Shown here piece after piece: positions 17,360 to 25,832 of a stretch of DNA of 64,000 bases. The first letter of the stretch is position 1; every line of letters begins with the position of its first letter. A program made the translations under genes and the position numbers. Source of the stretch: Streptomyces coelicoflavus (GTDB lineage Bacteria > Actinomycetota > Actinomycetes > Streptomycetales > Streptomycetaceae). The notes below the pieces were generated by a model. It saw nothing but the letters and a program-made list of their open reading frames with translations, was not told where the DNA came from and ran no database searches. Where the stretch lies: assembly GCF_003112555.1 (NCBI RefSeq), contig NZ_BEWB01000010.1, positions 186,001-250,000 of the forward strand. The letters run 5' to 3'.

Positions 17360-19881
17360 TGCGGGTCCCGCTTTCCTGGCTGCGGGAGTACGTCGACCTG
17401 CCGGCCACCGAGACCGGCCGCGACGTGCAGGCCAAGCTGATTTCGGCCGGTCTGGAGGTCGAGACCGTCGAGCACCTGGGCGCCGACCTCAAGGGCCCCC
17501 TCGTCGTCGGCCAGGTGCTGACCATCGAGGAGCTGGAGGGCTTCAAGAAGCCGATCCGCTTCTGCACGGTGAACGTCGGGCAGGCCAACGGCACCGGTGA
17601 GCCGCAGGAGATCGTCTGCGGTGCCCGGAACTTCGCCGTCGGCGACAAGGTCGTCGTGGTCCTGCCCGGCGCCACCCTGCCCGGCGGCTTCTCGATCAGC
17701 GCCCGCAAGACGTACGGCAAGACGTCCCACGGCATGATCTGCTCCAGCGACGAGCTGGGCATGGGCGACGACGGCACCCACGGCATCATCGTGCTGCCGC
17801 CGGAGACCGAGGTCGGCAAGGACGCCATCGAGCTGCTCGAGCTGGTCGACGAGGTGCTGGACATCGCCGTCACCGCCAACCGCGGCGACTGCCTGTCCAT
17901 CCGCGGCGTCGCCCGCGAGGCCGCCATCGCCTACGGCCTGCCGCTGCGCGACCCGGCCCTGCTCGACGTGCCCGGTCCCAACGCCTACGGCTACCCGGTG
18001 AAGATCGCCGACCCCACCGGCTGCGACCGCTTCACCGCCCGCACCGTGACCGGCCTCAGCGCCGAGGCGCGCTCCCCGATCTGGCTCCAGCGGCGGCTCC
18101 AGAAGGTCGGCATGCGCCCGATCTCCCTCGCCGTCGACGTCACCAACTACGTGATGATGGAGCTGGGCCAGCCCCTGCACGCCTACGACCGCTCACTGGT
18201 CCAGGGCACCATCGGCGTACGCCGGGCCGCGGAGGGCGAGAAGATCGTCACCCTCGACGGCACCGAGCGGAAGCTGCACGCCGAGGACCTGGTCATCACC
18301 GACGACCGCGGCCCGATCGGCCTCGCGGGGGTCATGGGCGGCGCCAACACGGAGATCGCCGACCACGACGCCGCCGAGAACGGTGGGAACACGACGAGTG
18401 ACGTGGTCATCGAGGCCGCCCACTTCGACCAGGTGTCCATCGCGCGCACCGCCCGCCGGCACAAGCTGTCCTCCGAGGCCTCCCGCCGCTTCGAGCGCGG
18501 CGTCGACCCGCAGGCCGCCGCCGCTGCCGCGCAGCGCACCGTCGACCTCCTCGTGCTGCTCGCGGGCGGCACCGCCGAGTCCGGGGTCACCGAGATCAGC
18601 GCCCCGCCCGTGCCGCACACGATCACCCTGGCGGCCGACCACCCGGACAAGGTCGCGGGCGTGGCGTACGGCCGCGAGACCGTCGTACGGCGCCTCCAGG
18701 AGGTCGGCTGCGACGTCTACGGTCAGGACGAGCTGATCGTCACCGTGCCGTCCTGGCGGCCCGACCTCACCGACCCGAACGACCTCGCCGAAGAGGTCAT
18801 CCGCCTGGAGGGCTACGAGAACCTGCCCTCCACGCTGCCCCGGCCCCCGGCCGGCCGCGGCCTCACCGCTCGCCAGCGGCTGCACCGCCGCGTCGGGCGC
18901 GCCCTGGCCGGTGCCGGGTACGTCGAGGCGCTGAACTACCCGTTCGTCGGCGAGCAGGTCTTCGACCAGCTCGGCCTCGACGCCGACGACCCGGCCCGCC
19001 GCGTCGTCAAGCTGGTCAACCCGCTCAGCGACGAGGAGCCCGCGCTGCGCACCTCGCTGCTGCCGGGCCTGCTCGCGGCGCTGCGGCGCAACGACGGCCG
19101 GGGCGCGCACGACCTGGCCCTCTTCGAGACCGGCCTGGTCTTCCACCCGCGCGACGAGCAGCGGGTCGCCGGCAACCTGCCCGTCGACCGTCGCCCCGGC
19201 GAGGACGACCTCGCCGCGCTGGACGCCGCGCTGCCCGACCAGCCCCGGCACGTCGCCGTGGTCCTGGCCGGCGCCCGCGAGCAGGCCGGCTGGTGGGGCA
19301 AGGGCCGCCCGGCCGACTGGGCCGACGCGGTCGAGTCCGCCCGGACCGTCGCCCGCGAGGCCGGCGCCGAACTGGGCACGCGCAAGGGCCAGTACGGTCC
19401 CTGGCACCCGGGCCGCTGCGCCGAGCTGACGGTCACCGTGGACGGCGAGGAGCGCGTGATCGGGCACGCGGGTGAGCTGCACCCGCGGGTCCTGAAGACG
19501 CTGGGCCTGCCCGCGCGCACCTGCGCGATGGAGCTGGACCTCGACGCCGTGGAGCGGGTCGGCGAGGACACCCCGCAGGCGCCGGGCATCTCGACCTTCC
19601 CGGTCGCGACGCAGGATGTCGCCCTCGTGGTCGACGAGTTCGTACCGGCGGCGGACGTCGAGGCGGCGCTGCGCGAGGGCGCGGGTGAACTCCTCGAGTC
19701 CATCCGGCTGTTCGACGTGTACGACAACGCGGAGCAGCTCGGTGAGGGGCGCAAGTCCCTCGCGTACGCGTTGCGCTTCCGCGCGGGGGACCGGACGCTG
19801 ACGGTCGACGAGGCGTCGGCCGCGCGGGATGCGGCGGTCGCCCTCGCGGGCGAGCGGGTCGGAGCAGCGCTCCGGAGCTGA
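17359..19881 (+). CDS. pheT: Phenylalanyl-tRNA synthetase beta subunit
   Basis: 840 aa, full length. The N-terminal tRNA-binding OB fold covers about residues 40-150 (FCTVNVGQANG, EIVCGARNF, GMICSSDELG). The editing B3/B4 region follows (RFTARTVTGL, SLAVDVTNYVMMELGQPLHA), then B5, the catalytic-like domain, and the C-terminal anticodon-binding FDX-ACB domain (ISTFPVATQDVALVVDE). ATG 17359 overlaps the pheS stop by one base (TGATG), so translation is coupled. Confidence 0.97.
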   Translation: MRVPLSWLREYVDLPATETGRDVQAKLISAGLEVETVEHLGADLKGPLVVGQVLTIEELEGFKKPIRFCTVNVGQANGTGEPQEIVCGARNFAVGDKVVVVLPGATLPGGFSISARKTYGKTSHGMICSSDELGMGDDGTHGIIVLPPETEVGKDAIELLELVDEVLDIAVTANRGDCLSIRGVAREAAIAYGLPLRDPALLDVPGPNAYGYPVKIADPTGCDRFTARTVTGLSAEARSPIWLQRRLQKVGMRPISLAVDVTNYVMMELGQPLHAYDRSLVQGTIGVRRAAEGEKIVTLDGTERKLHAEDLVITDDRGPIGLAGVMGGANTEIADHDAAENGGNTTSDVVIEAAHFDQVSIARTARRHKLSSEASRRFERGVDPQAAAAAAQRTVDLLVLLAGGTAESGVTEISAPPVPHTITLAADHPDKVAGVAYGRETVVRRLQEVGCDVYGQDELIVTVPSWRPDLTDPNDLAEEVIRLEGYENLPSTLPRPPAGRGLTARQRLHRRVGRALAGAGYVEALNYPFVGEQVFDQLGLDADDPARRVVKLVNPLSDEEPALRTSLLPGLLAALRRNDGRGAHDLALFETGLVFHPRDEQRVAGNLPVDRRPGEDDLAALDAALPDQPRHVAVVLAGAREQAGWWGKGRPADWADAVESARTVAREAGAELGTRKGQYGPWHPGRCAELTVTVDGEERVIGHAGELHPRVLKTLGLPARTCAMELDLDAVERVGEDTPQAPGISTFPVATQDVALVVDEFVPAADVEAALREGAGELLESIRLFDVYDNAEQLGEGRKSLAYALRFRAGDRTLTVDEASAARDAAVALAGERVGAALRS

Positions 19882-20294
19882 CGGTTCGCCCAAGGGGCGT
19901 GGGGTTTGTGCCGGTTCGGCGACTGCGGGCAGTCGGTGGCCGGTCGCGCGGTCCCCGCGCCCCTTGAGGGACGTCAGCGCAACGTGCCTTGCTTTTCAGG
20001 GGCGCGGGGCTGTGACATGTGCGGCTCCGCCGCGTGGGCGCGACCAGCCACAACGCACCCGCAGCCGACAGCGCACCCGCACACCGAACGGCGATCGGCC
20101 GCTCCGCGAAGCCGGCGGAGCCGTCCGCCCCGCCACGGAGTGTCGGGCAGGCAGCCGGGCGGACGGCGTGGATACGGGCCGCCGCACTGTACGAGGGGGA
20201 GCCGGCGGCCCGGCCGGCCTCTTTCGAGGCCCTTCAGTCAACCGGCCCGGAACTCTCCGCGACAGCGCGCACACGCTGCGGATGCGCGCACTCC
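19882..20294. other. Intergenic region after pheT with repeat elements
   Basis: About 410 bp without a supported gene. It holds a 12-bp inverted repeat (19953-19964 with 19998-20009) formed by two facing partial copies of the dispersed intergenic repeat. The remainder (20070-20294) is GC-rich and shows no recognised element. Confidence 0.6.
19953..20069 (-). repeat. Dispersed Streptomyces intergenic repeat, copy 2, with terminator-like stem
   Basis: CCCCGCGCCCCT (19953-19964) and AGGGGCGCGGGG (19998-20009) are perfect complements and should end pheT transcription. 19998-20069 on the minus strand repeats the motif at 13921-13975 (same GGGTGCGTTGTGGCTGGTCG core). Confidence 0.75.
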
Positions 20295-20329
20295 GTTCAC
20301 ACCCCGTGTGAACCCCGACGCACTACGCT
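20295..20329 (+). promoter_or_regulatory. 19-bp palindrome and -10 box before the HTH/TPR regulator
   Basis: GTTCACAC (20295-20302) and GTGTGAAC (20306-20313) are perfect inverted arms around CCC. TACGCT (20324-20329) is a good -10 box, so the palindrome overlaps the expected -35 region. This is a likely repressor site, probably autoregulatory. Confidence 0.5.
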
Positions 20330-20356
20330 GTCGGCACCGATTCACCGGGGGGCACC

Positions 20357-21697
20357 ATGCAGCCCAACACCCTGCTCGACGCGATCCTCGACGAGGCCGG
20401 GATCTCGCACGCGGGACTGGCCGCACACGTCAACCAGGCGGGACGGGCACGCGGGCTCGCACTGAGGTACGAGCACACCGCCGTCGCACGATGGCTGAAG
20501 GGGCAGCGGCCGCGCGGCCAGGTGCCCGACCTGATCTGCGAGGTCCTCGCCTCCCGCCTGCACCGCCCGGTCACCCTCGACGACATCGGCCTCGGCGTGC
20601 CCGGCGAACCCGCCGCCCCGCACACCGGCTCGCTGTCCGGCTTCGTGGAGCGCGCGACCGCCCTGTGGCGCTCCGACCAGCAGCAGCGCCCGCACCTCCT
20701 CGGCGCCCCGGCCCTCACCGGCACGCCCGCCGTGCTGCCGGTCTGGGAGTGGGAGAACCCGCCCGAGGACACCGACGTCTCCCGCGGCGGACGGCACCGG
20801 GTCACCGCGGCCGACCTGGAGACGGTGCGCTGCGCCCGTACGCACTACGAGCAGATGTACCGCAAGGCAGGCGGCATCGCGACCCGCGCCCGCATCGTCG
20901 GCTTCCTCAACTCCGAGGCCGCGCCGCTGCTGCGCGGCAGCTACACCGACGCGACCGGACGGCAGCTGCACCGGGCCACCGGGGGTCTTGTGGCCGTCGC
21001 CGGGATCTGCGCGTACGACTCCGACGCGCACGGCCTCGCCCAGCGCTACTTCCACCAGGCGCTGCGCCTCGCCAAGGCCAGCGGCGACAGGGGGCTCGGC
21101 GCCTACGTCATCGCGCTGCTGGTCAACCAGGCGCTGTACATGCGGGAGTACCGGCAGGCCGTCGCCTTCGCCGAGGCCGCGCTGCGTGCCGCGGGCCGGC
21201 ACATCACCCCGGCGCTCGCCTCCGACCTGTACGCGATGCAGGCGAAGGCGTACGCGCACCTGGGCGACGGCGGCAGCGCGCTGTCCTGCATCCGCCGGGC
21301 CGAGCAGGCCGCCGAGCGCATCCGGCGCGGCTACGAGCCCGACGAGACCGGCTATGTCCAGCCGGGACTGGTCAACGTCCAGGTGGCGGAGGCGCTCCTG
21401 AGCCTCGGTGAGCTCGCGGCGGCCGGGGAGCACGCGGCGGCCGCCGTCGACACCCCGGCGCACGACCGGGGGCGCGTGCACCGGCTCGCCATGCTCAGCA
21501 CCATCGAGCTGCGCCAGGGGCATGCCGACAAGGCGGTGGCCACCGCGGTGAGGATGGCCGAACAGGCCCGGGGCATGGAGTCCCAGCGGCTGCGCGACCG
21601 GCTGCGCGCGGTGCGCGAGCACCTGGTGAACAGCGGTTGCGCGGGCACGGCCGAAGCCGCCGAACTCATCGACGGGGCGCTGCGCGTCCCGCTGTAG
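20357..21697 (+). CDS. HTH-type regulator with TPR-like C-terminal domain
   Basis: 446 aa. The N-terminal 60 residues are a helix-turn-helix-like segment (ISHAGLAAHVNQAGRARG, then YEHTAVARWLKGQRPRG). The remainder is helical with repeat-like stretches such as AQRYFHQALRLAKASGDRGL, AVAFAEAALRAAG and SALSCIRRAEQAAERI, resembling tetratricopeptide repeats. This architecture is shared by Streptomyces regulators of development and antibiotic production. ATG 20357 has GGGGGG upstream. A 19-bp palindrome covers its promoter. It is highly conserved among streptomycetes in my memory, but I cannot name it confidently. Confidence 0.78.
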   Translation: MQPNTLLDAILDEAGISHAGLAAHVNQAGRARGLALRYEHTAVARWLKGQRPRGQVPDLICEVLASRLHRPVTLDDIGLGVPGEPAAPHTGSLSGFVERATALWRSDQQQRPHLLGAPALTGTPAVLPVWEWENPPEDTDVSRGGRHRVTAADLETVRCARTHYEQMYRKAGGIATRARIVGFLNSEAAPLLRGSYTDATGRQLHRATGGLVAVAGICAYDSDAHGLAQRYFHQALRLAKASGDRGLGAYVIALLVNQALYMREYRQAVAFAEAALRAAGRHITPALASDLYAMQAKAYAHLGDGGSALSCIRRAEQAAERIRRGYEPDETGYVQPGLVNVQVAEALLSLGELAAAGEHAAAAVDTPAHDRGRVHRLAMLSTIELRQGHADKAVATAVRMAEQARGMESQRLRDRLRAVREHLVNSGCAGTAEAAELIDGALRVPL

Positions 21698-21806
21698 ACG
21701 GCCGCCCCCTGCGCCCCGCACTGCGCCCTGAGCGGCCCGCGTACGCCTGCTGTCCGCAAGCCACTGCTGCGATATTGCCACCAACTCAGAGGAAGGTGGC
21801 AGAACC

Positions 21807-22349
21807 GTGCAGTGGACGAAACAGAGCGAACAGAATGTGTACTCAAATCGCTGGTTCAGCGTCAATCTGGCCGATGTCGTCCTGCCGGACGGCCGGCACC
21901 TCGACCACTTCCTGATACGGATGCGCCCCGTGGCCGTGGCCACCGTCGTGAACGAGGCGGACGAGGTCCTGCTGCTGTGGCGGCACCGTTTCATCACCGA
22001 CAGCTGGGGCTGGGAACTCGCGGCCGGCGTCGTCGAGGACGGCGAGGACGTCGCGGTGGCCGCGGCCAGGGAACTCGAGGAGGAGACCGGCTGGCGGCCC
22101 GGACCGCTGCACCACCTGATGAGTGTGGAGCCGTCCAACGGACTCACCGACGCCCGGCACCACGTCTACTGGGCCGACGAGGGCACGTACGTGGGACACC
22201 CCGTGGACGACTTCGAGTCGGACCGCCGGGAGTGGGTGCCCCTCAAGCTCGTACCCGACCTCGTCGCCCGCGGGGAGGTCCCGGCCGCCAACATGGCGGC
22301 CGCGCTGCTCCTCCTGCACCACCTCAGGCTCGGGCGCGATCAGCCGTAG
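21807..22349 (+). CDS. Nudix hydrolase
   Basis: 180 aa. The Nudix box is complete: GVVEDGEDVAVAAARELEEE followed by TGW fits GX5EX7REUXEEXGU. The N-terminal domain (SNRWFSVNLADVVLPDG) resembles ADP-ribose pyrophosphatase-type enzymes that clear nucleoside diphosphate derivatives. GTG 21807 has AGAGGAAGGTGG upstream. Its last 10 nt overlap the end of the convergent dehydrogenase gene. The precise substrate is unknown. Confidence 0.88.
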   Translation: MQWTKQSEQNVYSNRWFSVNLADVVLPDGRHLDHFLIRMRPVAVATVVNEADEVLLLWRHRFITDSWGWELAAGVVEDGEDVAVAAARELEEETGWRPGPLHHLMSVEPSNGLTDARHHVYWADEGTYVGHPVDDFESDRREWVPLKLVPDLVARGEVPAANMAAALLLLHHLRLGRDQP

Positions 22350-23212
22350 GCGTAGAAGCCCGAGCCGCTCTTGCGGCCGAGGCGGCCCGCGTCGACCATG
22401 CGCTGGAGCAGCGGGGGAGCGGCGTACAGCGGCTCCTTGTACTCCTCGTACATCGAGTACGCCACCGAGGCGACCGTGTCCAGGCCGATCAGGTCGGCCA
22501 GCTTCAGCGGGCCCATCGGGTGGGCGCAGCCCATCTCCATGCCGTTGTCGATGTCCTCGCGGCTGGCGATGCCCGACTCGAACATCCGGATCGCGGAGAG
22601 CAGGTACGGGATCAGCAGCGCGTTGACCACGAAGCCGGAGCGGTCCTGGGCGCGGATCGCGTGCTTGCCGAGCACCTTCTCGGTGAACAGCTGGGCCCGG
22701 CTGAGCGTGCCCTCGGAGGTGGTGAGCGCCGGGATCAGCTCGACGAGCTGCTGCACCGGGGCCGGGTTGAAGAAGTGGATGCCGATGACGTGGTCGGGCC
22801 GCGAGGTGGCGACCGCCAGCTTCACCAGCGGGATCGAGGAGGTGTTGGAGGCCAGGATCGCGTCCGGCCGGGTCACGACCTGATCGAGCACCTGGAAGAT
22901 CTCGGTCTTGACCTGCTCGTTCTCGACGACGGCCTCGATCACCAGGTCGCGGTCGGCGAACTCGCCGAGGTCGGTGGTGAAGCTGAGGCGCGCCTGCGTC
23001 GCGTCCCGCTCCTCCTCGGAGATCTTCCCGCGCTCGGCGGCCTTGGCCAGCGAGTTGTACAGCCGGGTGCGGCCGATCTCCAGGGCCTCGCCGGTGGTCT
23101 CGGCGACCATCACCTCCAGACCCGAGCGGGCGCACACCTCGGCGATGCCGGCCCCCATCTGACCGCAGCCCACCACGCCGACGCGTGCGATATCTCCCGA
23201 GATGCCGGTCAC
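22340..23212 (-). CDS. 3-hydroxybutyryl-CoA dehydrogenase
   Basis: 290 aa. The N-terminal Rossmann domain opens with VGVVGCGQMGAGIAEV. IEAVVENEQVKTEIF and SNTSSIPL follow, with the catalytic His in GIHFFNPAPVQQLVELI. The C-terminal dimerisation domain carries DRSGFVVNALLIPY. The length equals stand-alone PaaH/HbdA enzymes, which convert 3-hydroxyacyl-CoA to acetoacetyl-CoA-type products. GTG 23212 is the start. It sits alone, so it may serve butyrate, PHB or ethylmalonyl-CoA-pathway metabolism. Confidence 0.9.
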   Translation of the reverse strand: MTGISGDIARVGVVGCGQMGAGIAEVCARSGLEVMVAETTGEALEIGRTRLYNSLAKAAERGKISEEERDATQARLSFTTDLGEFADRDLVIEAVVENEQVKTEIFQVLDQVVTRPDAILASNTSSIPLVKLAVATSRPDHVIGIHFFNPAPVQQLVELIPALTTSEGTLSRAQLFTEKVLGKHAIRAQDRSGFVVNALLIPYLLSAIRMFESGIASREDIDNGMEMGCAHPMGPLKLADLIGLDTVASVAYSMYEEYKEPLYAAPPLLQRMVDAGRLGRKSGSGFYAYG

Positions 23213-23388
23213 ATCGTCCCTTTCGCTGACTCCACGGCTGGCAGCAGGCGTGCCGGGGTCCCCGTCGCCTGCTCCGATCGAGCACGTTACCCCCGAATGG
23301 TCACGGATCCGTCTCCCGGGTCGTGCATCCTGAGGCCCCGTACACGATCCGTGACCGCGCGGATCCGCAGCGTTCAGGAGGTCTACCC

Positions 23389-24633
23389 ATGGGCGGTGTC
23401 TCGCGCCGTGCCTTCACGGTGGCGGCGTTGTCGGCGTTCACCCTGGCGCCCGAGGCGTCGGCGGCGGTCCCGGGGTCCGCGAAGCCGGCGCCCTCGCACA
23501 GCGCCGCCGCCGGGATGCGGGGGATGTGGCTGGCCACCGTCGCCAACCGGGACTGGCCCACCCGCGCGGGGCTGCGCGCCGCCGAGCAGCGCGCGGAGCT
23601 GATCGAACACCTCGACAACGCGGTACGGCACCGCCTCAACACCGTGATGTTCCAGGTGCGCCCGTCGGCCGACGCGCTGTGGCCCTCGCCGTACGAGCCG
23701 TGGTCGCAGTACCTGTCCGGCAGCCAGGGCCGCGACCCCGGATGGGACCCGCTGGGCACGGCCGTGAAGGAGGCCCACGCGCGCGGCCTGCAACTGCACG
23801 CCTGGTTCAACCCGTACCGCGTCGCCGTTCACGACGACCCGGACCGCCTCGTCTCCTCCCACCCGGCACGCAGGAACCCCGGCTGGGTGGTGCCGTACGG
23901 CGGGCAGCTCTACTACAACCCCGGGCTGCCCGAGGTCCGGGCCTTCGTGCAGGACGCGATGATGGACGCGGTGGCGAGGTACGAGGTGGACGGGGTCCAC
24001 TTCGACGACTACTTCTACCCCTATCCGGTGGCCGGCCAGGACTTCGCCGACGGCGGGGCCTTCAGCACCTTCGGCGCCGGCTTCGCCACCAGGGCCGACT
24101 GGCGGCGGGACAACGTCGACCGGCTGGTGCGGGAGATCGCACAGCGGGTCAGGCAGGTCCGCCCGGCCGCCCGCTTCGGCGTCAGCCCCTTCGGCGTGTG
24201 GCGCAACGCCGCCACCGACGCGCGCGGCTCGGACACCCGGGCGGGCGTGCAGACGTACGACGACCTGTACGCGGACACCCGCACGTGGGTGCGCGAGGGA
24301 TGGATCGACTACGTCGTGCCCCAGCTGTACTGGAACATCGGCCTGGACGGCGCCGACTACGCGAAGCTGCTGCCCTGGTGGGCCGGCGTGGCCAGGGGCA
24401 GCAGGACCCGGCTGTACGTGGGTGAGGCGCTGTACAAGTCCGGGGACCCGGCCCAGCCCGCCGCCTGGCAGGACCCGGCCGAACTCTCCCGCCACCTCGC
24501 GCTGGCCGCGCGGTACCCCGAGGTCCGCGGACACGTCTACTTCTCCGCGAAGGACGTCGCCGACGACCGGGCCGGCGCCATGGCGCGGGTGACCGCCGAC
24601 CACTACACGCAGCCGGCCGCCGTCCCGCGCTGA
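23389..24633 (+). CDS. Secreted glycosyl-hydrolase-like protein (DUF187 / GHL10 family)
   Basis: 414 aa with a Tat-type leader (SRRAFTVAALSAFTL, about residues 5-30). The TIM-barrel-like domain has MRGMWLATVANRDWP at its start, then FQVRPSADALWPS, HAWFNPYRV, VDGVHFDDYFYPYP and VSPFGVWRN, all typical of the DUF187/GHL10 family. The Asp pair in HFDDYFYP lies where catalytic acids are expected. ATG 23389 is preceded by CAGGAGG. Family members are exported and thought to act on cell-wall or exopolysaccharide glycans; the substrate is unknown. Confidence 0.88.
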   Translation: MGGVSRRAFTVAALSAFTLAPEASAAVPGSAKPAPSHSAAAGMRGMWLATVANRDWPTRAGLRAAEQRAELIEHLDNAVRHRLNTVMFQVRPSADALWPSPYEPWSQYLSGSQGRDPGWDPLGTAVKEAHARGLQLHAWFNPYRVAVHDDPDRLVSSHPARRNPGWVVPYGGQLYYNPGLPEVRAFVQDAMMDAVARYEVDGVHFDDYFYPYPVAGQDFADGGAFSTFGAGFATRADWRRDNVDRLVREIAQRVRQVRPAARFGVSPFGVWRNAATDARGSDTRAGVQTYDDLYADTRTWVREGWIDYVVPQLYWNIGLDGADYAKLLPWWAGVARGSRTRLYVGEALYKSGDPAQPAAWQDPAELSRHLALAARYPEVRGHVYFSAKDVADDRAGAMARVTADHYTQPAAVPR

Positions 24634-24667
24634 GAACCGTCGGTGACGGCAGGGCCGGAGCCGGACG

Positions 24668-24862
24668 TCAGAGCTGGACCTCCCGGTGCCGGATCTCCGA
24701 GTCGGGGCCGGGCGAGCACACGGCTTCCTGCCCGTTCTCGAACCGGACCCGGTACGGGGGGCCGCCCTTTTCGCCCATGACTTCGACGATCTCCGCGACC
24801 TTGTCGTGCTCACCGACCACCCGGCCGTGCTGGACCAGCTGATCGCCCTTGGTTGCATGCAT
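24668..24862 (-). CDS. DUF1918 small protein
   Basis: 64 aa, matching the DUF1918 family: GDQLVQHGRVVGEHDKVAEI and PYRVRFENGQEAVCSPGPDS. It is SH3-like and probably cytoplasmic. ATG 24862 is preceded by GGAGG. It sits just downstream of the convergently placed secreted hydrolase and follows the DMT transporter on the same strand. Function unknown. Confidence 0.85.
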   Translation of the reverse strand: MHATKGDQLVQHGRVVGEHDKVAEIVEVMGEKGGPPYRVRFENGQEAVCSPGPDSEIRHREVQL

Positions 24863-24892
24863 CCGTGAGGCCTCCTCACCTGTGTGCCGCGC

Positions 24893-25819
24893 TCAGCCCC
24901 GGGCCCGCTGGGTGACCGCGATGCACACCAGTACCGCCGCGGCCGTCAGCGGAGCGGCCACCGTCAGGTGCTCGCCCAGGAGAAGTACCGACCACACCAG
25001 TGTGAGCAGCGGCTGGGCCAGCTGCAACTGGCTGGCCTTCGGGATGCCGATCGCCGCCATGCCCCGGTACCAGACGACCAGCCCGAGGAACTGGGAGCCG
25101 ATCGCCACCCACAGCAGTCCGGTCACACTGTGCGCCGTCAGCTGCACCGGCTCGTACGACAGCGCCACCACCGCCATCGGCACGGTCACCGGCAGGCACA
25201 GCACCAGCGCCCAGCCGATGACCTGCCAGCCCGGCATCACCCGGGCCAGCCGGCCGCCCTCCGTGTAGCCGGCCGCGCACACCAGCAGCGCCGCGAAGAG
25301 GTAGGCGTCGGCCGAGGTCAGCGCGCCGCCGCTCTGCTGCACCGTGAAGGCGATCACCGCCGCGGCACCCGCCAGGGCCGCGATCCAGAAGGTGCGCGAG
25401 GGGCGGGTGCCGATGCGCAGCGCGGACAGCAGCGCGGTGGTCAGCGGGAGCAGGCCCACCACGACGGCGGCATGCGCGGTGGTCGACGTCTGCAACGCGA
25501 GCGTGGTCAGCAGCGGGAAGCCCAGCACCACCCCGGCGCCGACCACCGCCAGGCCGAGCCAGTGCCGCCGCTCGGGCGGTGCCACCCGCAGGGCCAGCAG
25601 ACAGGCCCCGGCGACCGCGGCGGCCAGGATGCTGCGCACGGCGATCAGGGACCAGGGCCCGAAGCCCTCCAGACCCCAGGCGGTGGCGGGGAAGGTGAGG
25701 GAGAACGCGACGACACCGAGGGCGGCCTGGACGGTGCCGAAGGACCTGCCGCCGGGGTCGGTGCCCGCGGCGCCGACTGCTATCCGGGAAGGCGCGGTAG
25801 CGCTACTCTGTGCTCTCAT
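24893..25819 (-). CDS. EamA-family (DMT superfamily) transporter
   Basis: 308 aa with about ten hydrophobic helices in two EamA repeats (for example ALGVVAFSLTFPATAWGL and AYLFAALLVCAAGYTEGG). These proteins export amino acids or other small metabolites. ATG 25819 overlaps the start codon of the divergent MocR regulator on the opposite strand, and TACGCT (25830-25825, minus strand) lies 5 nt upstream, so the mRNA is leaderless or nearly so. The linked MocR regulator probably controls it. Confidence 0.88.
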   Translation of the reverse strand: MRAQSSATAPSRIAVGAAGTDPGGRSFGTVQAALGVVAFSLTFPATAWGLEGFGPWSLIAVRSILAAAVAGACLLALRVAPPERRHWLGLAVVGAGVVLGFPLLTTLALQTSTTAHAAVVVGLLPLTTALLSALRIGTRPSRTFWIAALAGAAAVIAFTVQQSGGALTSADAYLFAALLVCAAGYTEGGRLARVMPGWQVIGWALVLCLPVTVPMAVVALSYEPVQLTAHSVTGLLWVAIGSQFLGLVVWYRGMAAIGIPKASQLQLAQPLLTLVWSVLLLGEHLTVAAPLTAAAVLVCIAVTQRARG

Positions 25820-25832
25820 GCAAGAGCGTAGC
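25802..25832. promoter_or_regulatory. Overlapping divergent start region and candidate MocR operator
   Basis: CATG at 25817-25820 supplies the ATG of both divergent genes. GCTCT (25812-25816) and AGAGC (25823-25827) are inverted arms around it, flanked by GCTAC (25802-25806) and GTAGC (25828-25832). TACTCT (25804-25809) and TACGCT (25830-25825, minus strand) are facing -10 boxes inside the same palindrome. Confidence 0.6.
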
